A stretch of DNA of 64,000 nt from Papaver somniferum (Eukaryota; Streptophyta; Magnoliopsida; Ranunculales; Papaveraceae): the NCBI RefSeq assembly GCF_003573695.1, contig NC_039364.1:70018256-70082255 (forward strand). The letters are read 5' to 3'. Positions 1 to 11,654 of this stretch are shown one piece after another. The notes below the pieces were generated by a model. That model saw nothing but the letters and a program-made list of their open reading frames with translations. It was not told where the DNA came from and searched no databases. A program made the position numbers and the translations under genes. Every line of letters starts with the position of its first letter. The first letter of the stretch is position 1.

Positions 1-1015
1 GGCGGATGGTCGTTTGAGCAAATTCCAAGTTAGTTGGAAAGAGTTTGGACCCAATATGAGAAATTGAGCAAATTAGGTCAAAATTATGAGAATGTGTGAG
101 ACCGGCTCCTTGCAAGCCTTAGGGACGTCCTTGGTCGGTCAAGGAAGCATGCATGTGTCTCAGTCCTGAGAGTTTCGGTATTTTCTGATGTGCATTTGAG
201 CAATATTGTGGATTTTCAGAAGAGTTTAGTCTTGACTGAAATTCTTGATTTTTTGCTCGAATGAGCGTGTGTGCTCATTTGATCAATATTTTGCAAATAT
301 TAAAATGAGGATATTTTAACATTCATACTATTGTGAATAACCTAGCCGGTCGTGTGACCATGTTGACTTTTGGCTTTTTCGTGGTTTTAGCAATATTTGA
401 GAAAATATGAAGAAACCATGATTTTTGCTCAAACTGAGGAGTTTCATGAGATGAGAGAAATAATAAATATGAAAGATTAGGGATTGTAAGGTGTGGGACC
501 GGCCACGGCTAGGGCATGGCTGACCGGCTAGGTTGCCCGGTCCCGCAACACCTTTCCCTATTTTATATTATTATTTTTCATGAAACTGTGAAACTATGGA
601 GAAACCATGAGTTTTGTTGAAACAGAGAAGTTTCACGGTCTTTCTACATAGTCATGGAACAGTGAGTGTCACCGAAGTCCTGAAGGCGTTATTGTTCTCA
701 ATCTTACGGAGAACCGCCTAATCGTTCTTCTATGTAGAGGGGGTCTCTCTCATGTATTCAGGGAACAACGAGTATCACCGACGTCCTGAAGGCGTTAATG
801 CTCTCAATCTTACGGAGAACCGCCCAATTATGTTATTCTACATAGAGGGCAAGATGAAATGCGAGGCATCGAACGCTCAGCTAGTGGAGGCTTTTCGAGA
901 AACATAATCATCATGGCTCGTAAAATATGAATTGTCAATGCCTGAAAGCCGTGTCAGAAACATGCAGTATCATGATTTTACGGTCTTGACCTTTGTTGAA
1001 AATCCACCATCAACA
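1..1015 (-). mobile_element. 5' part of long LTR 'D' (minus copy), runs off window
   Basis: Read on the minus strand from 1,015, this begins TGTTGATGGTGG and follows the plus-strand sequence starting at 27,158. Shared blocks include the 'gaacgctcagctagtgg' stretch, ~105-bp repeat units with 'cggttctccgtaagattgag', and the GC-rich 'accggccacggctagggc' block. It lacks the block equivalent to about 27,545-28,290. Because both copies start at the same base against unrelated flanks, 1,015/1,016 is probably a true element end. Here it interrupts a copia gag. No ORF is credible. The rest lies left of the window. Confidence 0.7.
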
Positions 1016-1181
1016 ACTCTGACTCCGAATAATCCATCGTTCGTTGGTATCCGTCTTCGATTAATAGCCATGTATTAAAATCTCGGGATTGAAGAAAAGC
1101 TTTCATATCCGATTTCCATAATGGATAGTTTGTCCCATTAAATCTTGGTGGTACGTTAACTGAATCACTCATTATATTCAT
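1016..1181 (-). pseudogene. gag: 5' end of copia gag (A1), cut by D element
   Basis: Minus-strand reading from the ATG at 1,181 gives a gag N-terminus with the plant copia pattern 'VPPRFNGTNYPLWKSDMKAF' (UBN2/DUF4219-type start). The same block occurs in B1 as 'VPPVFDGSNYLWWKISMRAF'. I prefer this ATG to the in-frame one at 1,208 because it sits next to the SDSVNV motif shared with other copies here. Only about 55 codons remain before the D insertion at 1,015, so this is a truncated gag start and not a working gene. Confidence 0.7.
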
Positions 1182-1236
1182 TCTTATAGGTTGGATCGCA
1201 CCAAACACAGATTGTTATATTTTTTCGTGTTTTCCT

Positions 1237-1248
1237 GCTCTGATACCA
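1237..1248 (-). other. Primer binding site, A1 copia element
   Basis: The minus strand reads TGGTATCAGAGC, the usual plant copia PBS complementary to the 3' end of initiator tRNA-Met. It lies two bases from the LTR end (TTTTCA, plus-strand TG at 1,251). It fixes the LTR to its right as a 5' LTR of a minus-strand element. Confidence 0.9.
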
Positions 1249-1250
1249 AT

Positions 1251-3371
1251 TGAAAAGAAGAGGGTACCCAAATATACCTCGATCTAAAACTTTTCCTACC
1301 TATAAGTCCTTTCTCCGAAAGTGATTGTCTATGGACTGAGTCGAGACAATACAATTAATCGGTTCACACTTCGTGTGATTGTCTATGGATACGAGATCGA
1401 AACAATACAACAACGAAGTATGTTTACTTGATAAAAAGGTTCGGACTTAACCAAACACAATAGGATTACTTATCAAGTAAATAGGAATTAACGTTTGTGT
1501 ATTTTACTTCTAATGATAATAACAACAATTATAATTGCGGAAATAGAAAAGTAAAAGACACTGCAAGATTTTGTTAATGAGGAAACCGCAAATGCAGAAA
1601 AACCCCGGGACCTTGTCCAGAATTGAATACTCTCAGGATTAAGCTGCTATACAAAATCAAACCAACTTCGTATAGTTGAGACCAAGCAACTAAACCTATA
1701 GTTCACCTAGTTCCGTCTGTATTCCCACGCCTCCAACTTATGAATAAGTCACGTACTTGGAACAATTCCTTTGGTTCGTATTCCAAACAGTAAAGGAACA
1801 ATAAATCTGTTTGGTAGAAATTCTTTTCAACCAAGTGATGTGAGTTCGACAAAGGCTCTTCTGTTTATCTCAATAAACTCCTTCGTTGGGTTCTTAGATC
1901 TATCTTATTATCAATTACCGAAGTAATTGTTAAGATTTTGCAATCAATATTTTAAATCACAAAGAATTGTATTGATGCCGATCTGCACAACTAATCAATC
2001 TAATCTACCACAAGGATAAACCTATTATAGTTGGACCTCTATACCGAAACAAGTATTGTGCACACTAAAGATTATGAACCCCAAATCAGAAATCTTCAAT
2101 ATCTTCTTTTTCTTCAAATATTCTTAGATCTTCAATAAACACCAGCACACAACAACTTGAATCTCTTGTGATCAATCACGCACAGAACGAAGTCTGTTAA
2201 CAATGGATTATCACAAGACGTCTTTAGATCTACAAACAGTCTAAACATCCCTGTCGAAACTTCGATCTAGTTTGAGTGAATCTTATATCATAAGAGAAGA
2301 TTCTTAAGCATAAAAAAACTAGGTGCAATCAAAGTTCAACCACCATTAGTCAATCAAATCAATCGAAAACAAAAGATAAACCGCAATTATCTAGTTTCCC
2401 ACCATCGGTACTAATACAGTTTCCCAATCCCAAAGAAGACTTTAAACTGAGCAGTCGTAAGAGATTTCGCCTAATTAGGTTATTCTCCTCTCCGAATAGG
2501 CGGCTTCACCAGTAGCAGCACAACCGAGGAAGTTTGTTGTCACGAAGGATTATTTTGCTAGAAATGCAAACTTCAAGTATTTATAGACAAGGAAGTTTGA
2601 ACACCAAGGAATTTCCAAAACCGAAAATATTCTCAAGATATGCAATATATTCCAAATTCAGTTTCCATAATTCCTGGAAATGCTCTGTCCAAAATAATGA
2701 CCGAAAATCTCTTTGGAAAATCTCCAACTAGTAAATGCACATTACTACATTTTCCTAAAATAAAATTAAAAACCTTAAATAAAAGATTCTTAACGTATTT
2801 ATGTTTCGATCCTGGAATTTTCTTCCTTTAGCTATTAAGGAATAACTTTGAACAATTAAAGATTAGCGTTACTACACATATTCAAAGTATGTCGACATCC
2901 TTACAAATCATGGGTCTCACAGTTCTACCAAAACAAGTTTCGGTTCTACCTCCATGTGAGTATTGTGCATAGTCACACTAGCTTTCCAAAAATTCGATTG
3001 ACTAGGTACTAGGATCGGTTCCCCACATATATATGGTATCTAACTTGAATGTGTTGTAAATGTCCATAGGATCGGTTCCCCTTTGCCTAAAAACGTGCTG
3101 CACATGTCCATAGGATCGGTTCCCCTTTATGCTAAAACATGATGCACCTCATACAAGGATCGATTCCCCTTTATGATAGGTTGCACCTCTTACTAGGATC
3201 GGTTCCCCTTTACCCAGAGTCGGTCTTACCAATAACACAAAATAATCATACCATCTCAGGTGATTACTTAAGATTGGTTTCACTAATAAAAGTCATACCA
3301 ATACAAAACTCAGGCCTTTGTGAATAGTTTTACCAAGAACATAAACAAGTCAGGAGCGGTTATACTAATCA
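1251..3371 (-). mobile_element. A1 copia 5' LTR, downstream portion
   Basis: Homologous to the complete LTR at 36,723-39,556 and, inverted, to the LTR at 49,987-52,859. It starts TGAAAAG (element-sense end TTTTCA) beside the PBS. A minus-strand TATA box (TATAAATA) lies at 2,578-2,585. At 3,000-3,220 it contains an array of 'aggatcggttcccctt' motifs. The LTR is interrupted at 3,371 by the Athila element and resumes at 14,322. ORFs within it are not conserved in the other LTR copies and are not genes. Confidence 0.85.
3000..3220 (-). repeat. Array of CCGATCC-type motifs in A1 LTR
   Basis: Five copies of a core reading 'aggatcg(g/a)ttcccc' on the plus strand are spaced about 40-60 bp apart. The same motif family is found at 38,600-38,830 and, inverted and expanded, at 50,690-51,060. 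It lies in the upstream half of the LTR in element sense. Confidence 0.75.
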
Positions 3372-4832
3372 TAATAGAACTTAAAAATATAGAAAACTTA
3401 ACTCAAAATTGATTTCAGGTGATTGGAAAATAACCAAGACACTAGAATCCACTATTACACATGAAAGATGTCAAATATTTCATAACTCTAATTATCCTTT
3501 TAATCCTTTATTTCTTAATCCACAAATAATCAAACATATTCTCAAAAATTAATTGTATCCCCTAAGCATAGATTATCTAACCAAAGCATAACATATCTAA
3601 TTGAATCACAACTAATGAAGAAAATTATGTAAACTTTTAAGAACTCTGCAAAAGCAGTGATTGAGTGAACTATAATTAAATATTAGAGAAAATGAAATAG
3701 TTACCCATCGTTCATGTCTGAATAGCTTCATCCATTGCCTTGGTTACGAGAGAATTAGCCGCTCATCATGTTGGAAACACGCTCAAAAGTTGATTTCATT
3801 TATGCTCAAAGGGTTACAAATGATGAATAAGGGAGAATTATAACAAAAATCGGGTTCCCAACGCTTATAACTGTTGTGAAAACCGTTACAAAGAGCCGTT
3901 ATTGTTGTTGTTGCGTTTTTAAGTCTGCCTGTAAACTGCGACCCACAGAATGAGTTGCTGTCACTGTTCAAAAACGACTGCTGGTGCAGGTCCGTTCTTC
4001 GTGTTCTTCAGTTTTGCAGCAGCAGAAATGGCAGCTCTGCAAATTTGATTTTTCGCTATGTGGTGCTCTTTTTCTCTCCCAATCTCTTTGTCTCCCTTCT
4101 GTATGATCCCCTCACCCTATATATACTCAACAGCAGCAAAATATCACGCCATAACTCTCACAAATTTTCATTAAACTCGACAGTGAAGAAAAATATTATG
4201 GGAATATTTTCTTCCCTGTTTTAGCTTTTCACGTGTTTCTACAGCTGCAAAATCTCCTCATTTATCTTCTTCACGGTCCAGAGTGTTGCTAGAGTCATCA
4301 TACACGAGCAGAACACGCATAAATCTTCCAAAACCCGTGAACTATTCTTCTCATGCACGGGCTGCGCTGATTCCTTGTCACGGATTTTCCAGCCAAATTT
4401 GATCGAAACAAACACCCATGCCAGCTCTTTTATGACATATCACAACTACCCATGAAGTTTCATCCCTTTAGTCCACCTAGAACATCTTCAAATTTCGATC
4501 GAAACATTCTCAGAGAGCTGCCACATTTTTCCTGCCAATTTTTAAGTTTCAAATGAAGAAGATGGTGTCGCCCTAACCAGATGTGGCGTGCGAATAGCAG
4601 ATGCCTTTTTGGGGGCGCCTCTTAGTAATTGAGGTGCCCCTTAACCAAATCTGGGCTCCGTATAGCAAGTGTTCTCCGGGGGTGTTCCGAGTGATTTTTC
4701 GAGCTGATTTTTCCAACAATATTTATTTTCCAAAAATACCTAAAAATACACAAAACACCATAATAAGGACGAAAACGAGTACCAACAATACGAAACATTA
4801 AGGACAAATTAGACACATAAATGCGTCTATCA
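3372..4832 (-). repeat. Athila 3' LTR (left copy)
   Basis: Aligns base for base with 12,869-14,321 with scattered substitutions and small indels. In element sense it starts TGATAGACGC at 4,832. Its far end is missing the last ~70 bp present in the right copy (12,800-12,868). A minus-strand TATATATA lies at 4,118-4,125. Confidence 0.9.
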
Positions 4833-4847
4833 AATACCCCCAAACTT
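4833..4847 (-). other. Polypurine tract, Athila element
   Basis: In element sense the sequence AAGTTTGGGGGTATT directly precedes the LTR start TGATAG. This is the usual plus-strand primer site of Athila/Tat elements and fixes the LTR boundary at 4,832. Confidence 0.85.
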
Positions 4848-6218
4848 ATTATTTGCTAGTCCTCGAGCAAAACTAATAAAAAAATAAAACCGAGTTAATC
4901 TCGGAAGGGTTTACCAGAGGTGTACCCACAAAACCATGACTTCTAATTGGTCACAAGTATCCAAAGAGCTATGAGGACATACATATTCTTAACCTATCTC
5001 CAAGTAACTATAATGCTAGAGAAATTAAAGGTGTCAGCTCTAAGCTGACTGAAGAAAAGGGGAGACACATCCGCAACACTGCTAGATAAAGAGATATCCG
5101 CTACACAGCTAGATTAACATTGTAAGATGCATCCGCTGCTCTACAGATGGATAAGATTAGGAGAGTGATAAAGATGAGAGGGACATCTGCTACACAGCTG
5201 GACTAATTACGTGTGATGAGTTAAACCAGTGCTAGAAAGATCTTGTGCCAGATTGAAAGCGGACTAACAAAGCAACCAAATGTATCTTTCTTCGACTCTC
5301 TCATAGTGCTCAGTAGAAACAACGTCTTCTTCGGTCTTCAACTGTTGATGATAAACTATCGGACCTCATAGAACCTTGACAATTAACTCTTCTGTTCGAT
5401 TTCTTGCTTGACTTATAAATTTCTACTTCCCTTTGGCCTTATTGAACAAAACGTAACGATGATTTTTTTTCATTTTTCATTTTTTTTCATTTGTTTTTTT
5501 TTTTTTTGAAACAAAAATTACAAGACAACAATTTACATGGCCATGAGAGAAGGACTTTCAAAACTTGGATCAACTTGTGATGTCTTGGTATCATGGATTC
5601 TAAAAACTTATATCATTTGCTCTTATAACTTCAACTTTGATTTTTGAATTATTCTTTTCTATTGTTGCTTCTAAACCTAAAACGTCTTCAACTTTCTTCA
5701 TAGATTTTAATGTCGCTCCGCTTGTTGATGATGATAAGTTTCTACTGATAGAGAGTCGCAATCCAGTAACTAAGACTACATTGTGAGGTTGCTTTGTCTT
5801 TCTGACATTTCCTGACCTACTTGCCTTTCCATCATGTATGGTTAGGTCCATCACGGTTACCCTCTAAAAGGAACAAGTTCTCTCCTGAATTTCAAGGATC
5901 TCAATGGCTTTTTCTCTAATGTCTCAAAAGGTTGTTATCCCTAGTATTCCAATTTCTATCTTTTCGGTGATAAACAATATGTAAACTTAGCTAACCGGAT
6001 ACCATGTAACGCTAGAAGTTTCAAAAGTGCAACTAAAAATATCTTCCCCGCCCCCAAACTTAAATCTAACATTGTCCTCAATGTTTCTAATGAAAGAGCA
6101 ATACCAAAAAGTAAAGTATCATGAGGAATCAGTAAAGAGAGAAGTCAGAAAGATAGTACCTGGGTGAAGAGAGAAATCAAAAACTAATATACAACATACA
6201 AATCGCCTCGATGGTCAA
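4848..6218 (-). other. Athila 3' untranslated region, no credible gene
   Basis: About 1.4 kb between the integrase stop and the PPT. Some Athila elements carry an env-like ORF here; I see only an 84-codon minus frame (5,600-5,854) without recognisable features. At about 5,065-5,215 there are four loose copies of 'ccgctacacagctagatt'. A T-rich low-complexity stretch lies at 5,459-5,510. Confidence 0.6.
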
Positions 6219-7943
6219 TCAAAGGTAAACAGGGTCCTCCAGAGGGACCTCCTCAACATCACCTATTGGAAAGGGCTCTAAAAAGGGTTTCAATCTCTGA
6301 CCGTTAACCTTCGAAGAACTACTACCATCCGGTGTCTCGATCTCAACAGCTCCATGAGGAAAGACATTGCGAACAATAAAAAGACCCGTCCACCGAGAAT
6401 GTAACTTCCCAGGGAAAAGATGCAAGCGGGTATCATACAGAAGAACTTTTTGACCTGGAGAAAATGACTTCCTTAAAATATTTATATCATGCACAAGTTT
6501 CATTTTGTTCTTATACTCCTTCGCACTATCGTAATCATCAATACGAATCTCGTCCAACTCATTGAGATGGAGTTTCCTATGGGCTCCTGCCTTGTCAAGA
6601 GAAAAGTTTAGCTGCTTAACAGCCCAATAAGCTCTATGTTCTAACTCGACAGGTAAATGACATGCCTTGCCATACACAAGCCGATAAGGCGACATTCCAA
6701 TGGGGGTCTTAAACGCAGTACGGTAAGCCCATAAGGCATCAGTAAGCCTAGACGACCAGTCTTTCCGATTAGGATTAACTGTTTTCTCTAATATACGTTT
6801 TATCTCCCTATTGGAAACCTCAACCTGACCACTAGTCTGTGGATGATACGGGGTAGCTACCTTATGTGTAATACCATATTTCTTCATCAAAAGCCTAAAA
6901 GGTCCATTACAAAAGTGCGACCCACCATCACTAATTATAGCTCGTGGTGTACCAAAACGTGTAAGAATATTATTTTTCAAGAAATCAATCACAACCCTAT
7001 GGTCATTGGTTTTACACGCAACCGCCTCAATCCACTTAGAGACATAGTCAACAACGACAAGGATGTATAGGTTACCAAAAGAATTAGGAAACGGACCCAT
7101 AAAGTCAATACCCCACACATCAAAGACCTCAACAACTAAAATAGGGTTCAAGGGCATCATGTTCCTACGGGAAATGGTTCCTAATTTCTGGCAACGTTCA
7201 CAAGTAACACAGTAACTGTGGGAGTCTTTAAACAACGAAGGCCAATAGAATCCACACTGCAATATCTTAGCAGCAGTCTTCTTAGCACTAAAGTGACCCC
7301 CACACGCATGATCATGACAAAAGGAAATAATACTGGACTGGTCACTCTCAGGTATACATCTCCTAATAATCTGGTCTGGACAATACTTAAACAAATAAGG
7401 ATCATCCCAAAAGAAGTGCTTAACCTCAGCTAAAAATCTAGAACGCTCTTGTTTACCCCAATGTTGGGGCATTCGACCAGTAACAAGATAGTTCACTATA
7501 TTCGCATACCAAGGTAATTGGGTAACAAAGAACAATTGTTCATCAGGAAAGCTGTCCCTTATAGGAAGGGAATCATTAAGGGTATCCACAACAAGTCTAG
7601 ACAAGTGGTCTGCTACTACATTTTCTGCACCCTTTTTGTCTCTAATGTCCGGAGAAAACTCTTGTAACAACAGGATCCACCTAATCAATCTAGGTTTCGT
7701 ATCCTTCTTAGACAAAAGATATTTCAAAGCAGCATGATCAGTATATATTACGATCTTAGAACCTAAGAGATAGGGTCTAAACTTGTCTAAGGCAAACACA
7801 ATGGCTAACAGTTCCTTCTCCGTAGTGGTATAGTTCAACTGGGCATCATTCAGAGTTTTGCTAGCATAGTAAATTACATGAAGTAACTTGTTTTCTCGCT
7901 GACCTAGCACAACACCAATAGCATAATCTGAAGCATCGCACAT
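6219..7943 (-). pseudogene. pol: Athila pol: RNase H and integrase
   Basis: An open frame of 574 codons. The N-terminal ~120 residues are RNase H ([45 protein letters not shown]). The integrase follows: an H-H-C-C zinc region (CHDHACGGH ... CVTCERC) and a DDE core with D in GIDFMGPFP (near 7,106), D in ISDGGSHF (near 6,930) and E in [10 protein letters not shown] (near 6,820). D to E spacing is about 35 residues, as in the family. A C-terminal domain ([19 protein letters not shown]) follows. This is the best preserved part of the element. It is cut off from RT upstream by a frameshift at the G9 run near 7,984, so it cannot be made as part of a polyprotein. Confidence 0.93.
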
Positions 7944-8025
7944 GATTTCAAAGGGTAGGTTCCAGTTGGGTGCCTGGACTATGGGGGGGGGGTAGTGAGT
8001 AAAGTTTTAAGCTTCTCGAAAGCCT

Positions 8026-8292
8026 CTAAACAAGCATCATCAAAGACAAACTTAACATTTTTGCAAGCAAATTGCAAAGAGGTCTAGAAATCAAGCTAAA
8101 ATCCTTAATGAATCGACGATAAAAACCAGCATGCCCTAAGAATGACCTAATACCTTTTACGGTTTTTGGGACCGGTAAAGTTTTAATAAGGTCAACTTTG
8201 GCTCTATCTACCTCTATACCCTTTGAAGATACGATATGCCCTAGAACAATTCCTGAACGAACCATGAAGTGACATTTCTCCCAATTAAGCAC
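8026..8292 (-). pseudogene. pol: Athila pol: RT C-terminal (thumb/connection) segment
   Basis: Minus frame with WEKCHFMVRSGIVLGHIVS and RSFLGHAGFYRRFIKDFS, the standard gypsy RT thumb/connection motifs. It is in a different frame from the RT palm segment to the right and from RNase H to the left, so at least two frameshifts flank it. Confidence 0.88.
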
Positions 8293-8309
8293 TAAATTTT
8301 TCCTTACAC

Positions 8310-8927
8310 CTAGTCAAAACTAATGACAAATGATGCAAACTCATCGAAAGACGAACCAAACACTGAAAAATCATCCATAAAGACCTCTAAGAACCGTTCT
8401 ACCATGTCAGAAAATATGCTCATCATACAACGCTGAAAGGTCGCAGGGGCATTACATAGGCCGAAAGGCATGCGTCTATACGCAAAGGTACCAAAGGGAC
8501 AGGTAAAAGTGGTTTTCTCTTGGTCTTCTGGGGCAATAGGAACCTGATTATAACCGCAGTATCCATCTAAAAAGCAATAATGGCTACGTCCAGCTAATCT
8601 CTCTAGCATTTGGTCGATGAAGGGAAGGGGAAAGTGGTCCTTCCTAGTGACCTTGTTCAATTTTCTATAGTCAATACAGACACGCCAACTCGTGGTCATT
8701 CGGGTTGGGATTAACTCATTGTTATCATTCTGGACTACAGTAATACCGGATTTCTTGGGAACAACCTGAACGGGGCTGACCCACTTACTGTCTGAAATGG
8801 GGTAGATAATGCCTGCATCTAACAGCTTCAGAACCTCGGTTCGAACAACTTCTTTCATATTAGGGTTCAGTCGACGTTGCATCTCCCTAGAAGGTTTGGT
8901 GTCACTCTCTAAATAGATATGATACAA
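8310..8927 (-). pseudogene. pol: Athila pol: reverse transcriptase fingers and palm
   Basis: Contains WVSPVQVVPKKSG, the Athila-style insertion NNELIPTR, CIDYRKLNKVTRKDHFPLPF, FLDGYCGYNQVPIAPEDQEK, MPFGLCNAPATFQRCM and the catalytic FMDDFSVFG box near 8,346-8,372. The aspartates are retained. The frame ends soon after the catalytic box because of a frameshift near 8,310. Confidence 0.93.
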
Positions 8928-9598
8928 TCAATAGGACTTATACCCTTAATGTCTGCTATGGTCCACCCTAAAGCTTCCTTGTTATTCTGAAGGACAGTCA
9001 CTAGCCTACTTTCCTGATCACTATCCAAGTCGGATGCTATAATCACAGGTAAAGTTTCAGAGGGGCCTAAAAACACATACTTCAGGGTATCTGGTAATGG
9101 TTTAAGGTCCAACTTGGGAGGCTTTTCCAACGAAGGAACTAGGGTAGACTCGGGAACGGGTAAAGGTTCGAACTTAGGTTTCCATCCATTACTAGTGTCT
9201 AACAAAGGGGTTGAATCTAACAAAGCATTCACCTCATTAATCACATCATCATCATCAAAATCAATCCCAAAGTGAGCTAGGCATTTCTCTAATGGATCTT
9301 CTATCAAAGTGTTTGGTAATGACTCCTCTACTAAGGTGCCTATCATGTTCACCTCTTCTACGCTCGAGTCGTCCAGTTCCTGGGGTAGCTTACTAATGTG
9401 AAAGATGTTCAGCTCAATAGTCATATTACCAAAAGACAAATTCATAATACCAGTTCGACAGTTAATGATCGCATTGGATGTTGCTAAAAATGGGCGACCT
9501 AAAATCACCGGTATCTGGTTCTCTGGGTCAGGGACAGGTTGGGTATCTAGGAAAAAAATCCACTGGATAAATAAACTTGTCGACCTCAATAAGAACAT
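8909..9598 (-). pseudogene. pol: Athila pol: protease tail and linker to RT
   Basis: Opens with the conserved post-protease block PVILGRPFLATSNAIINC and LSFGNMTIELN, then an acidic low-conservation linker and the pre-RT stretch KEALGWTIADIKGISP. It overlaps the protease frame at its 5' end and the RT frame at its 3' end, showing frameshifts on both sides. Confidence 0.85.
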
Positions 9599-10151
9599 CC
9601 TCGATCACACCACGAGGAATTTTAACGGACCTATCAGCTAACTGGAGTGTCATCTGGGTAGGTTTCATCTCACCAAGTCCTAGCTTAAGGTACACATGGT
9701 ATGGAAGTAAATTCACACTGGCTCCTAAGTCAAGCAAAGCTTTCTCAACACGGTGTTTACCTATTGTGCAAGAAATGGTAGGGGACCCTGGGTCTTTATA
9801 CTTAGGAGTAGTGGTATTCTGAATAATGGAACTCACGTGACTAGCTAGGAAGGCTTTCTTTTGGACACTAAGCTTACGCTTTCGTGTACACAAGTCCTTA
9901 AGGAACTTGGCATAAGCCGGAATCTGCTTAATCGCATCCAACAATGGTAGGTTGATAGTAACCTGCTTAAAAACCTCTAATATATCATTAAAGTTGGACT
10001 CCCTCTTAGTCGGAACTAGCAGCTGGGGAAACGGGGCTCTGGGAACAAAGCCGGGCTCAGCAGGACCCTCATTGGTCTCTTTGGAGACTCTATCAGTCTT
10101 CTCATTCTCTGGCTCAGAAGGGTGAACTACAGCATGTTCACTATTAGGCAT
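9528..10151 (-). pseudogene. pol: Athila pol: aspartic protease
   Basis: Carries the retropepsin-like site as LLDLGASVNLLPYHVYLKLG near 9,700-9,750. DLGAS rather than DSGA is normal for Athila and is not a defect. The downstream QLADRSVKIPRGVIEDVLIEV block supports the call. The frame is lost near 9,560 and resumes in the next segment. Upstream, the gag/pol border has the IKTLRSGREI block. Confidence 0.88.
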
Positions 10152-10233
10152 GGAAACCTTGTTGTCTATCTCTCTACCGCTCCTAAGGGTTTTAATAGCA
10201 TTTACATGATCGGATGGTCTTTCACCTATTTCA

Positions 10234-11082
10234 TTAATTCCTCGGGTTTGGTTGAGTTTGACTAGGAAACTTACCTCTTTCTCTTAAAGACTCATTTATA
10301 TGACTAACCTGGGTTTTCAACTCGGAAATAGCCTGAGAGTTAGCCTGACCTATTCTCTTATTTTCTTCTAAACCTTGAGCAACAGATTGCTGAAACTGCA
10401 TAGTGTTACGAGTTAACAAAGCAAGAGACTCTTCTAAACTCATAATCTTCTTATCCGAAGGGTTCTGAAACTGTGCCGGGGCTGAAGGATTCTTAGGATA
10501 GCCAAAACCTGGGGGAGCTTGAGAGTTACTAGACTGACCTTGATTCTGGCCCTTAGACCAAGAAAGGTTGGGATGGTTTCTCCAGCCAGGGTTATAGGTT
10601 TCTGAATAAGGGTCAAACTTCTGACGGTTATCGAATCTAGTGTTGTTATAAAGAGCATTGGCTTGCTCTTCAACAGTATGGTCTTCCCAAAAAGGCTCTA
10701 TTCTACCACTAGAATGACCTAATTCCAACGCTTCTAACCTTTTGGCTATGCTGATTTTAGCATCTGACTCATAGGATCCTTCTACCCTATTGACATTTCC
10801 TCTACTTAGAAGAATTTTCTGGGGTTCCCTATTATTTTCCCATTGTTGGGTCTTATTGGCGATTTCATTCAAAAATGTCATCGCCTCATCAACAGTTTTA
10901 TTCTCAAACCCACCTGTGCATAAGGACTCAACCATGGTTGTTGTTGAATAATCTAAACCCTCGTAGAGGATCTGAACTAACCTAACCTTCTCTAAACCAT
11001 GATGAGGACATTGAGATATTAAGTCATTGAACCTTTCTAAATACCTATATAAAGATTTCCCTCTTGTTGAGCAAAAGTACAA
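10234..11082 (-). pseudogene. gag: Athila gag, C-terminal part
   Basis: Continues the retrotransposon gag domain (SLYRYLERFNDLISQCPHHG, VDEAMTFLNEIANKTQQWE), then a Gln/Asn/Pro-rich tail (GQNQGQSSNSQAPPGFGYP) and a predicted helical end. I see no CCHC zinc knuckle, which fits Athila. It is one frameshift away from the N-terminal part (near 11,065). Confidence 0.87.
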
Positions 11083-11654
11083 ATTTGTGTCCTAATAGAC
11101 GATGTTTTGTGCCTTGGGAAAAACTTATGTATAAAGGCAGATGTAAGTTGTTCATAGGTTTCAATTGACTCAGAATCCAAACTATACAGCCAAGATTTGG
11201 CTTTATCTTTTAAGGAAAAGGGGAATAACCTAAGTTTCAGTGCATCATCACTAAGGTTTTTAATTTTCAGAGTACTACATACTTCCTCAAATTCCCTAAC
11301 ATGAAAATAGGGGTTCTCATTCTCTTTTCCTAAAAAGGTTGGGAGCATCTGTAAAGTCCCAGGTTTGAGTTCATAATTTGCCTCGGTTTCAGCTAACTTG
11401 ATACAAGACGGACGAGAGGTCCTAGTTGGGTTCAATAAAGCTTTTAAAGTTGCCATTTCTGGCACTACCAAAGGACTAGGAGTACTTTCTTCACAAAGAA
11501 GCAGATTCTCAAAACTGAAGTTTCCAAAAACGGGGCTCTCTAAAGAAGAGTCTTCGAGCTCCCCGCCTTCACAAGAAGAACTACTAGGTTTATCACTAAT
11601 CAGACGACCTAGAGTGTTTCTTTTCCAAGCCCGTTCTCTAATGACCTCGGGCAT
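11037..11654 (-). pseudogene. gag: Athila gag, N-terminal part
   Basis: Starts at the ATG at 11,654. After a Ser-rich leader it has the gag domain (YFHVREFEEVCSTLKIKNLS, LRLFPFSLKDKAKSWLYSL, FIHKFFPRHKTSSIRTQI), which forms the particle shell in active relatives. The frame closes at 11,037 after a one-base shift; the homologous continuation is in the neighbouring frame. Confidence 0.9.

Noticed and set aside
5600..5854. Possible env-like ORF of the Athila element
   Set aside because: Only 84 codons, no signal peptide, membrane span or coiled coil. I treat the region as noncoding.
9715..9735. Apparent loss of the protease catalytic serine (DLGA instead of DSGA)
   Set aside because: DLGAS is the normal Athila form, so this is not a defect.
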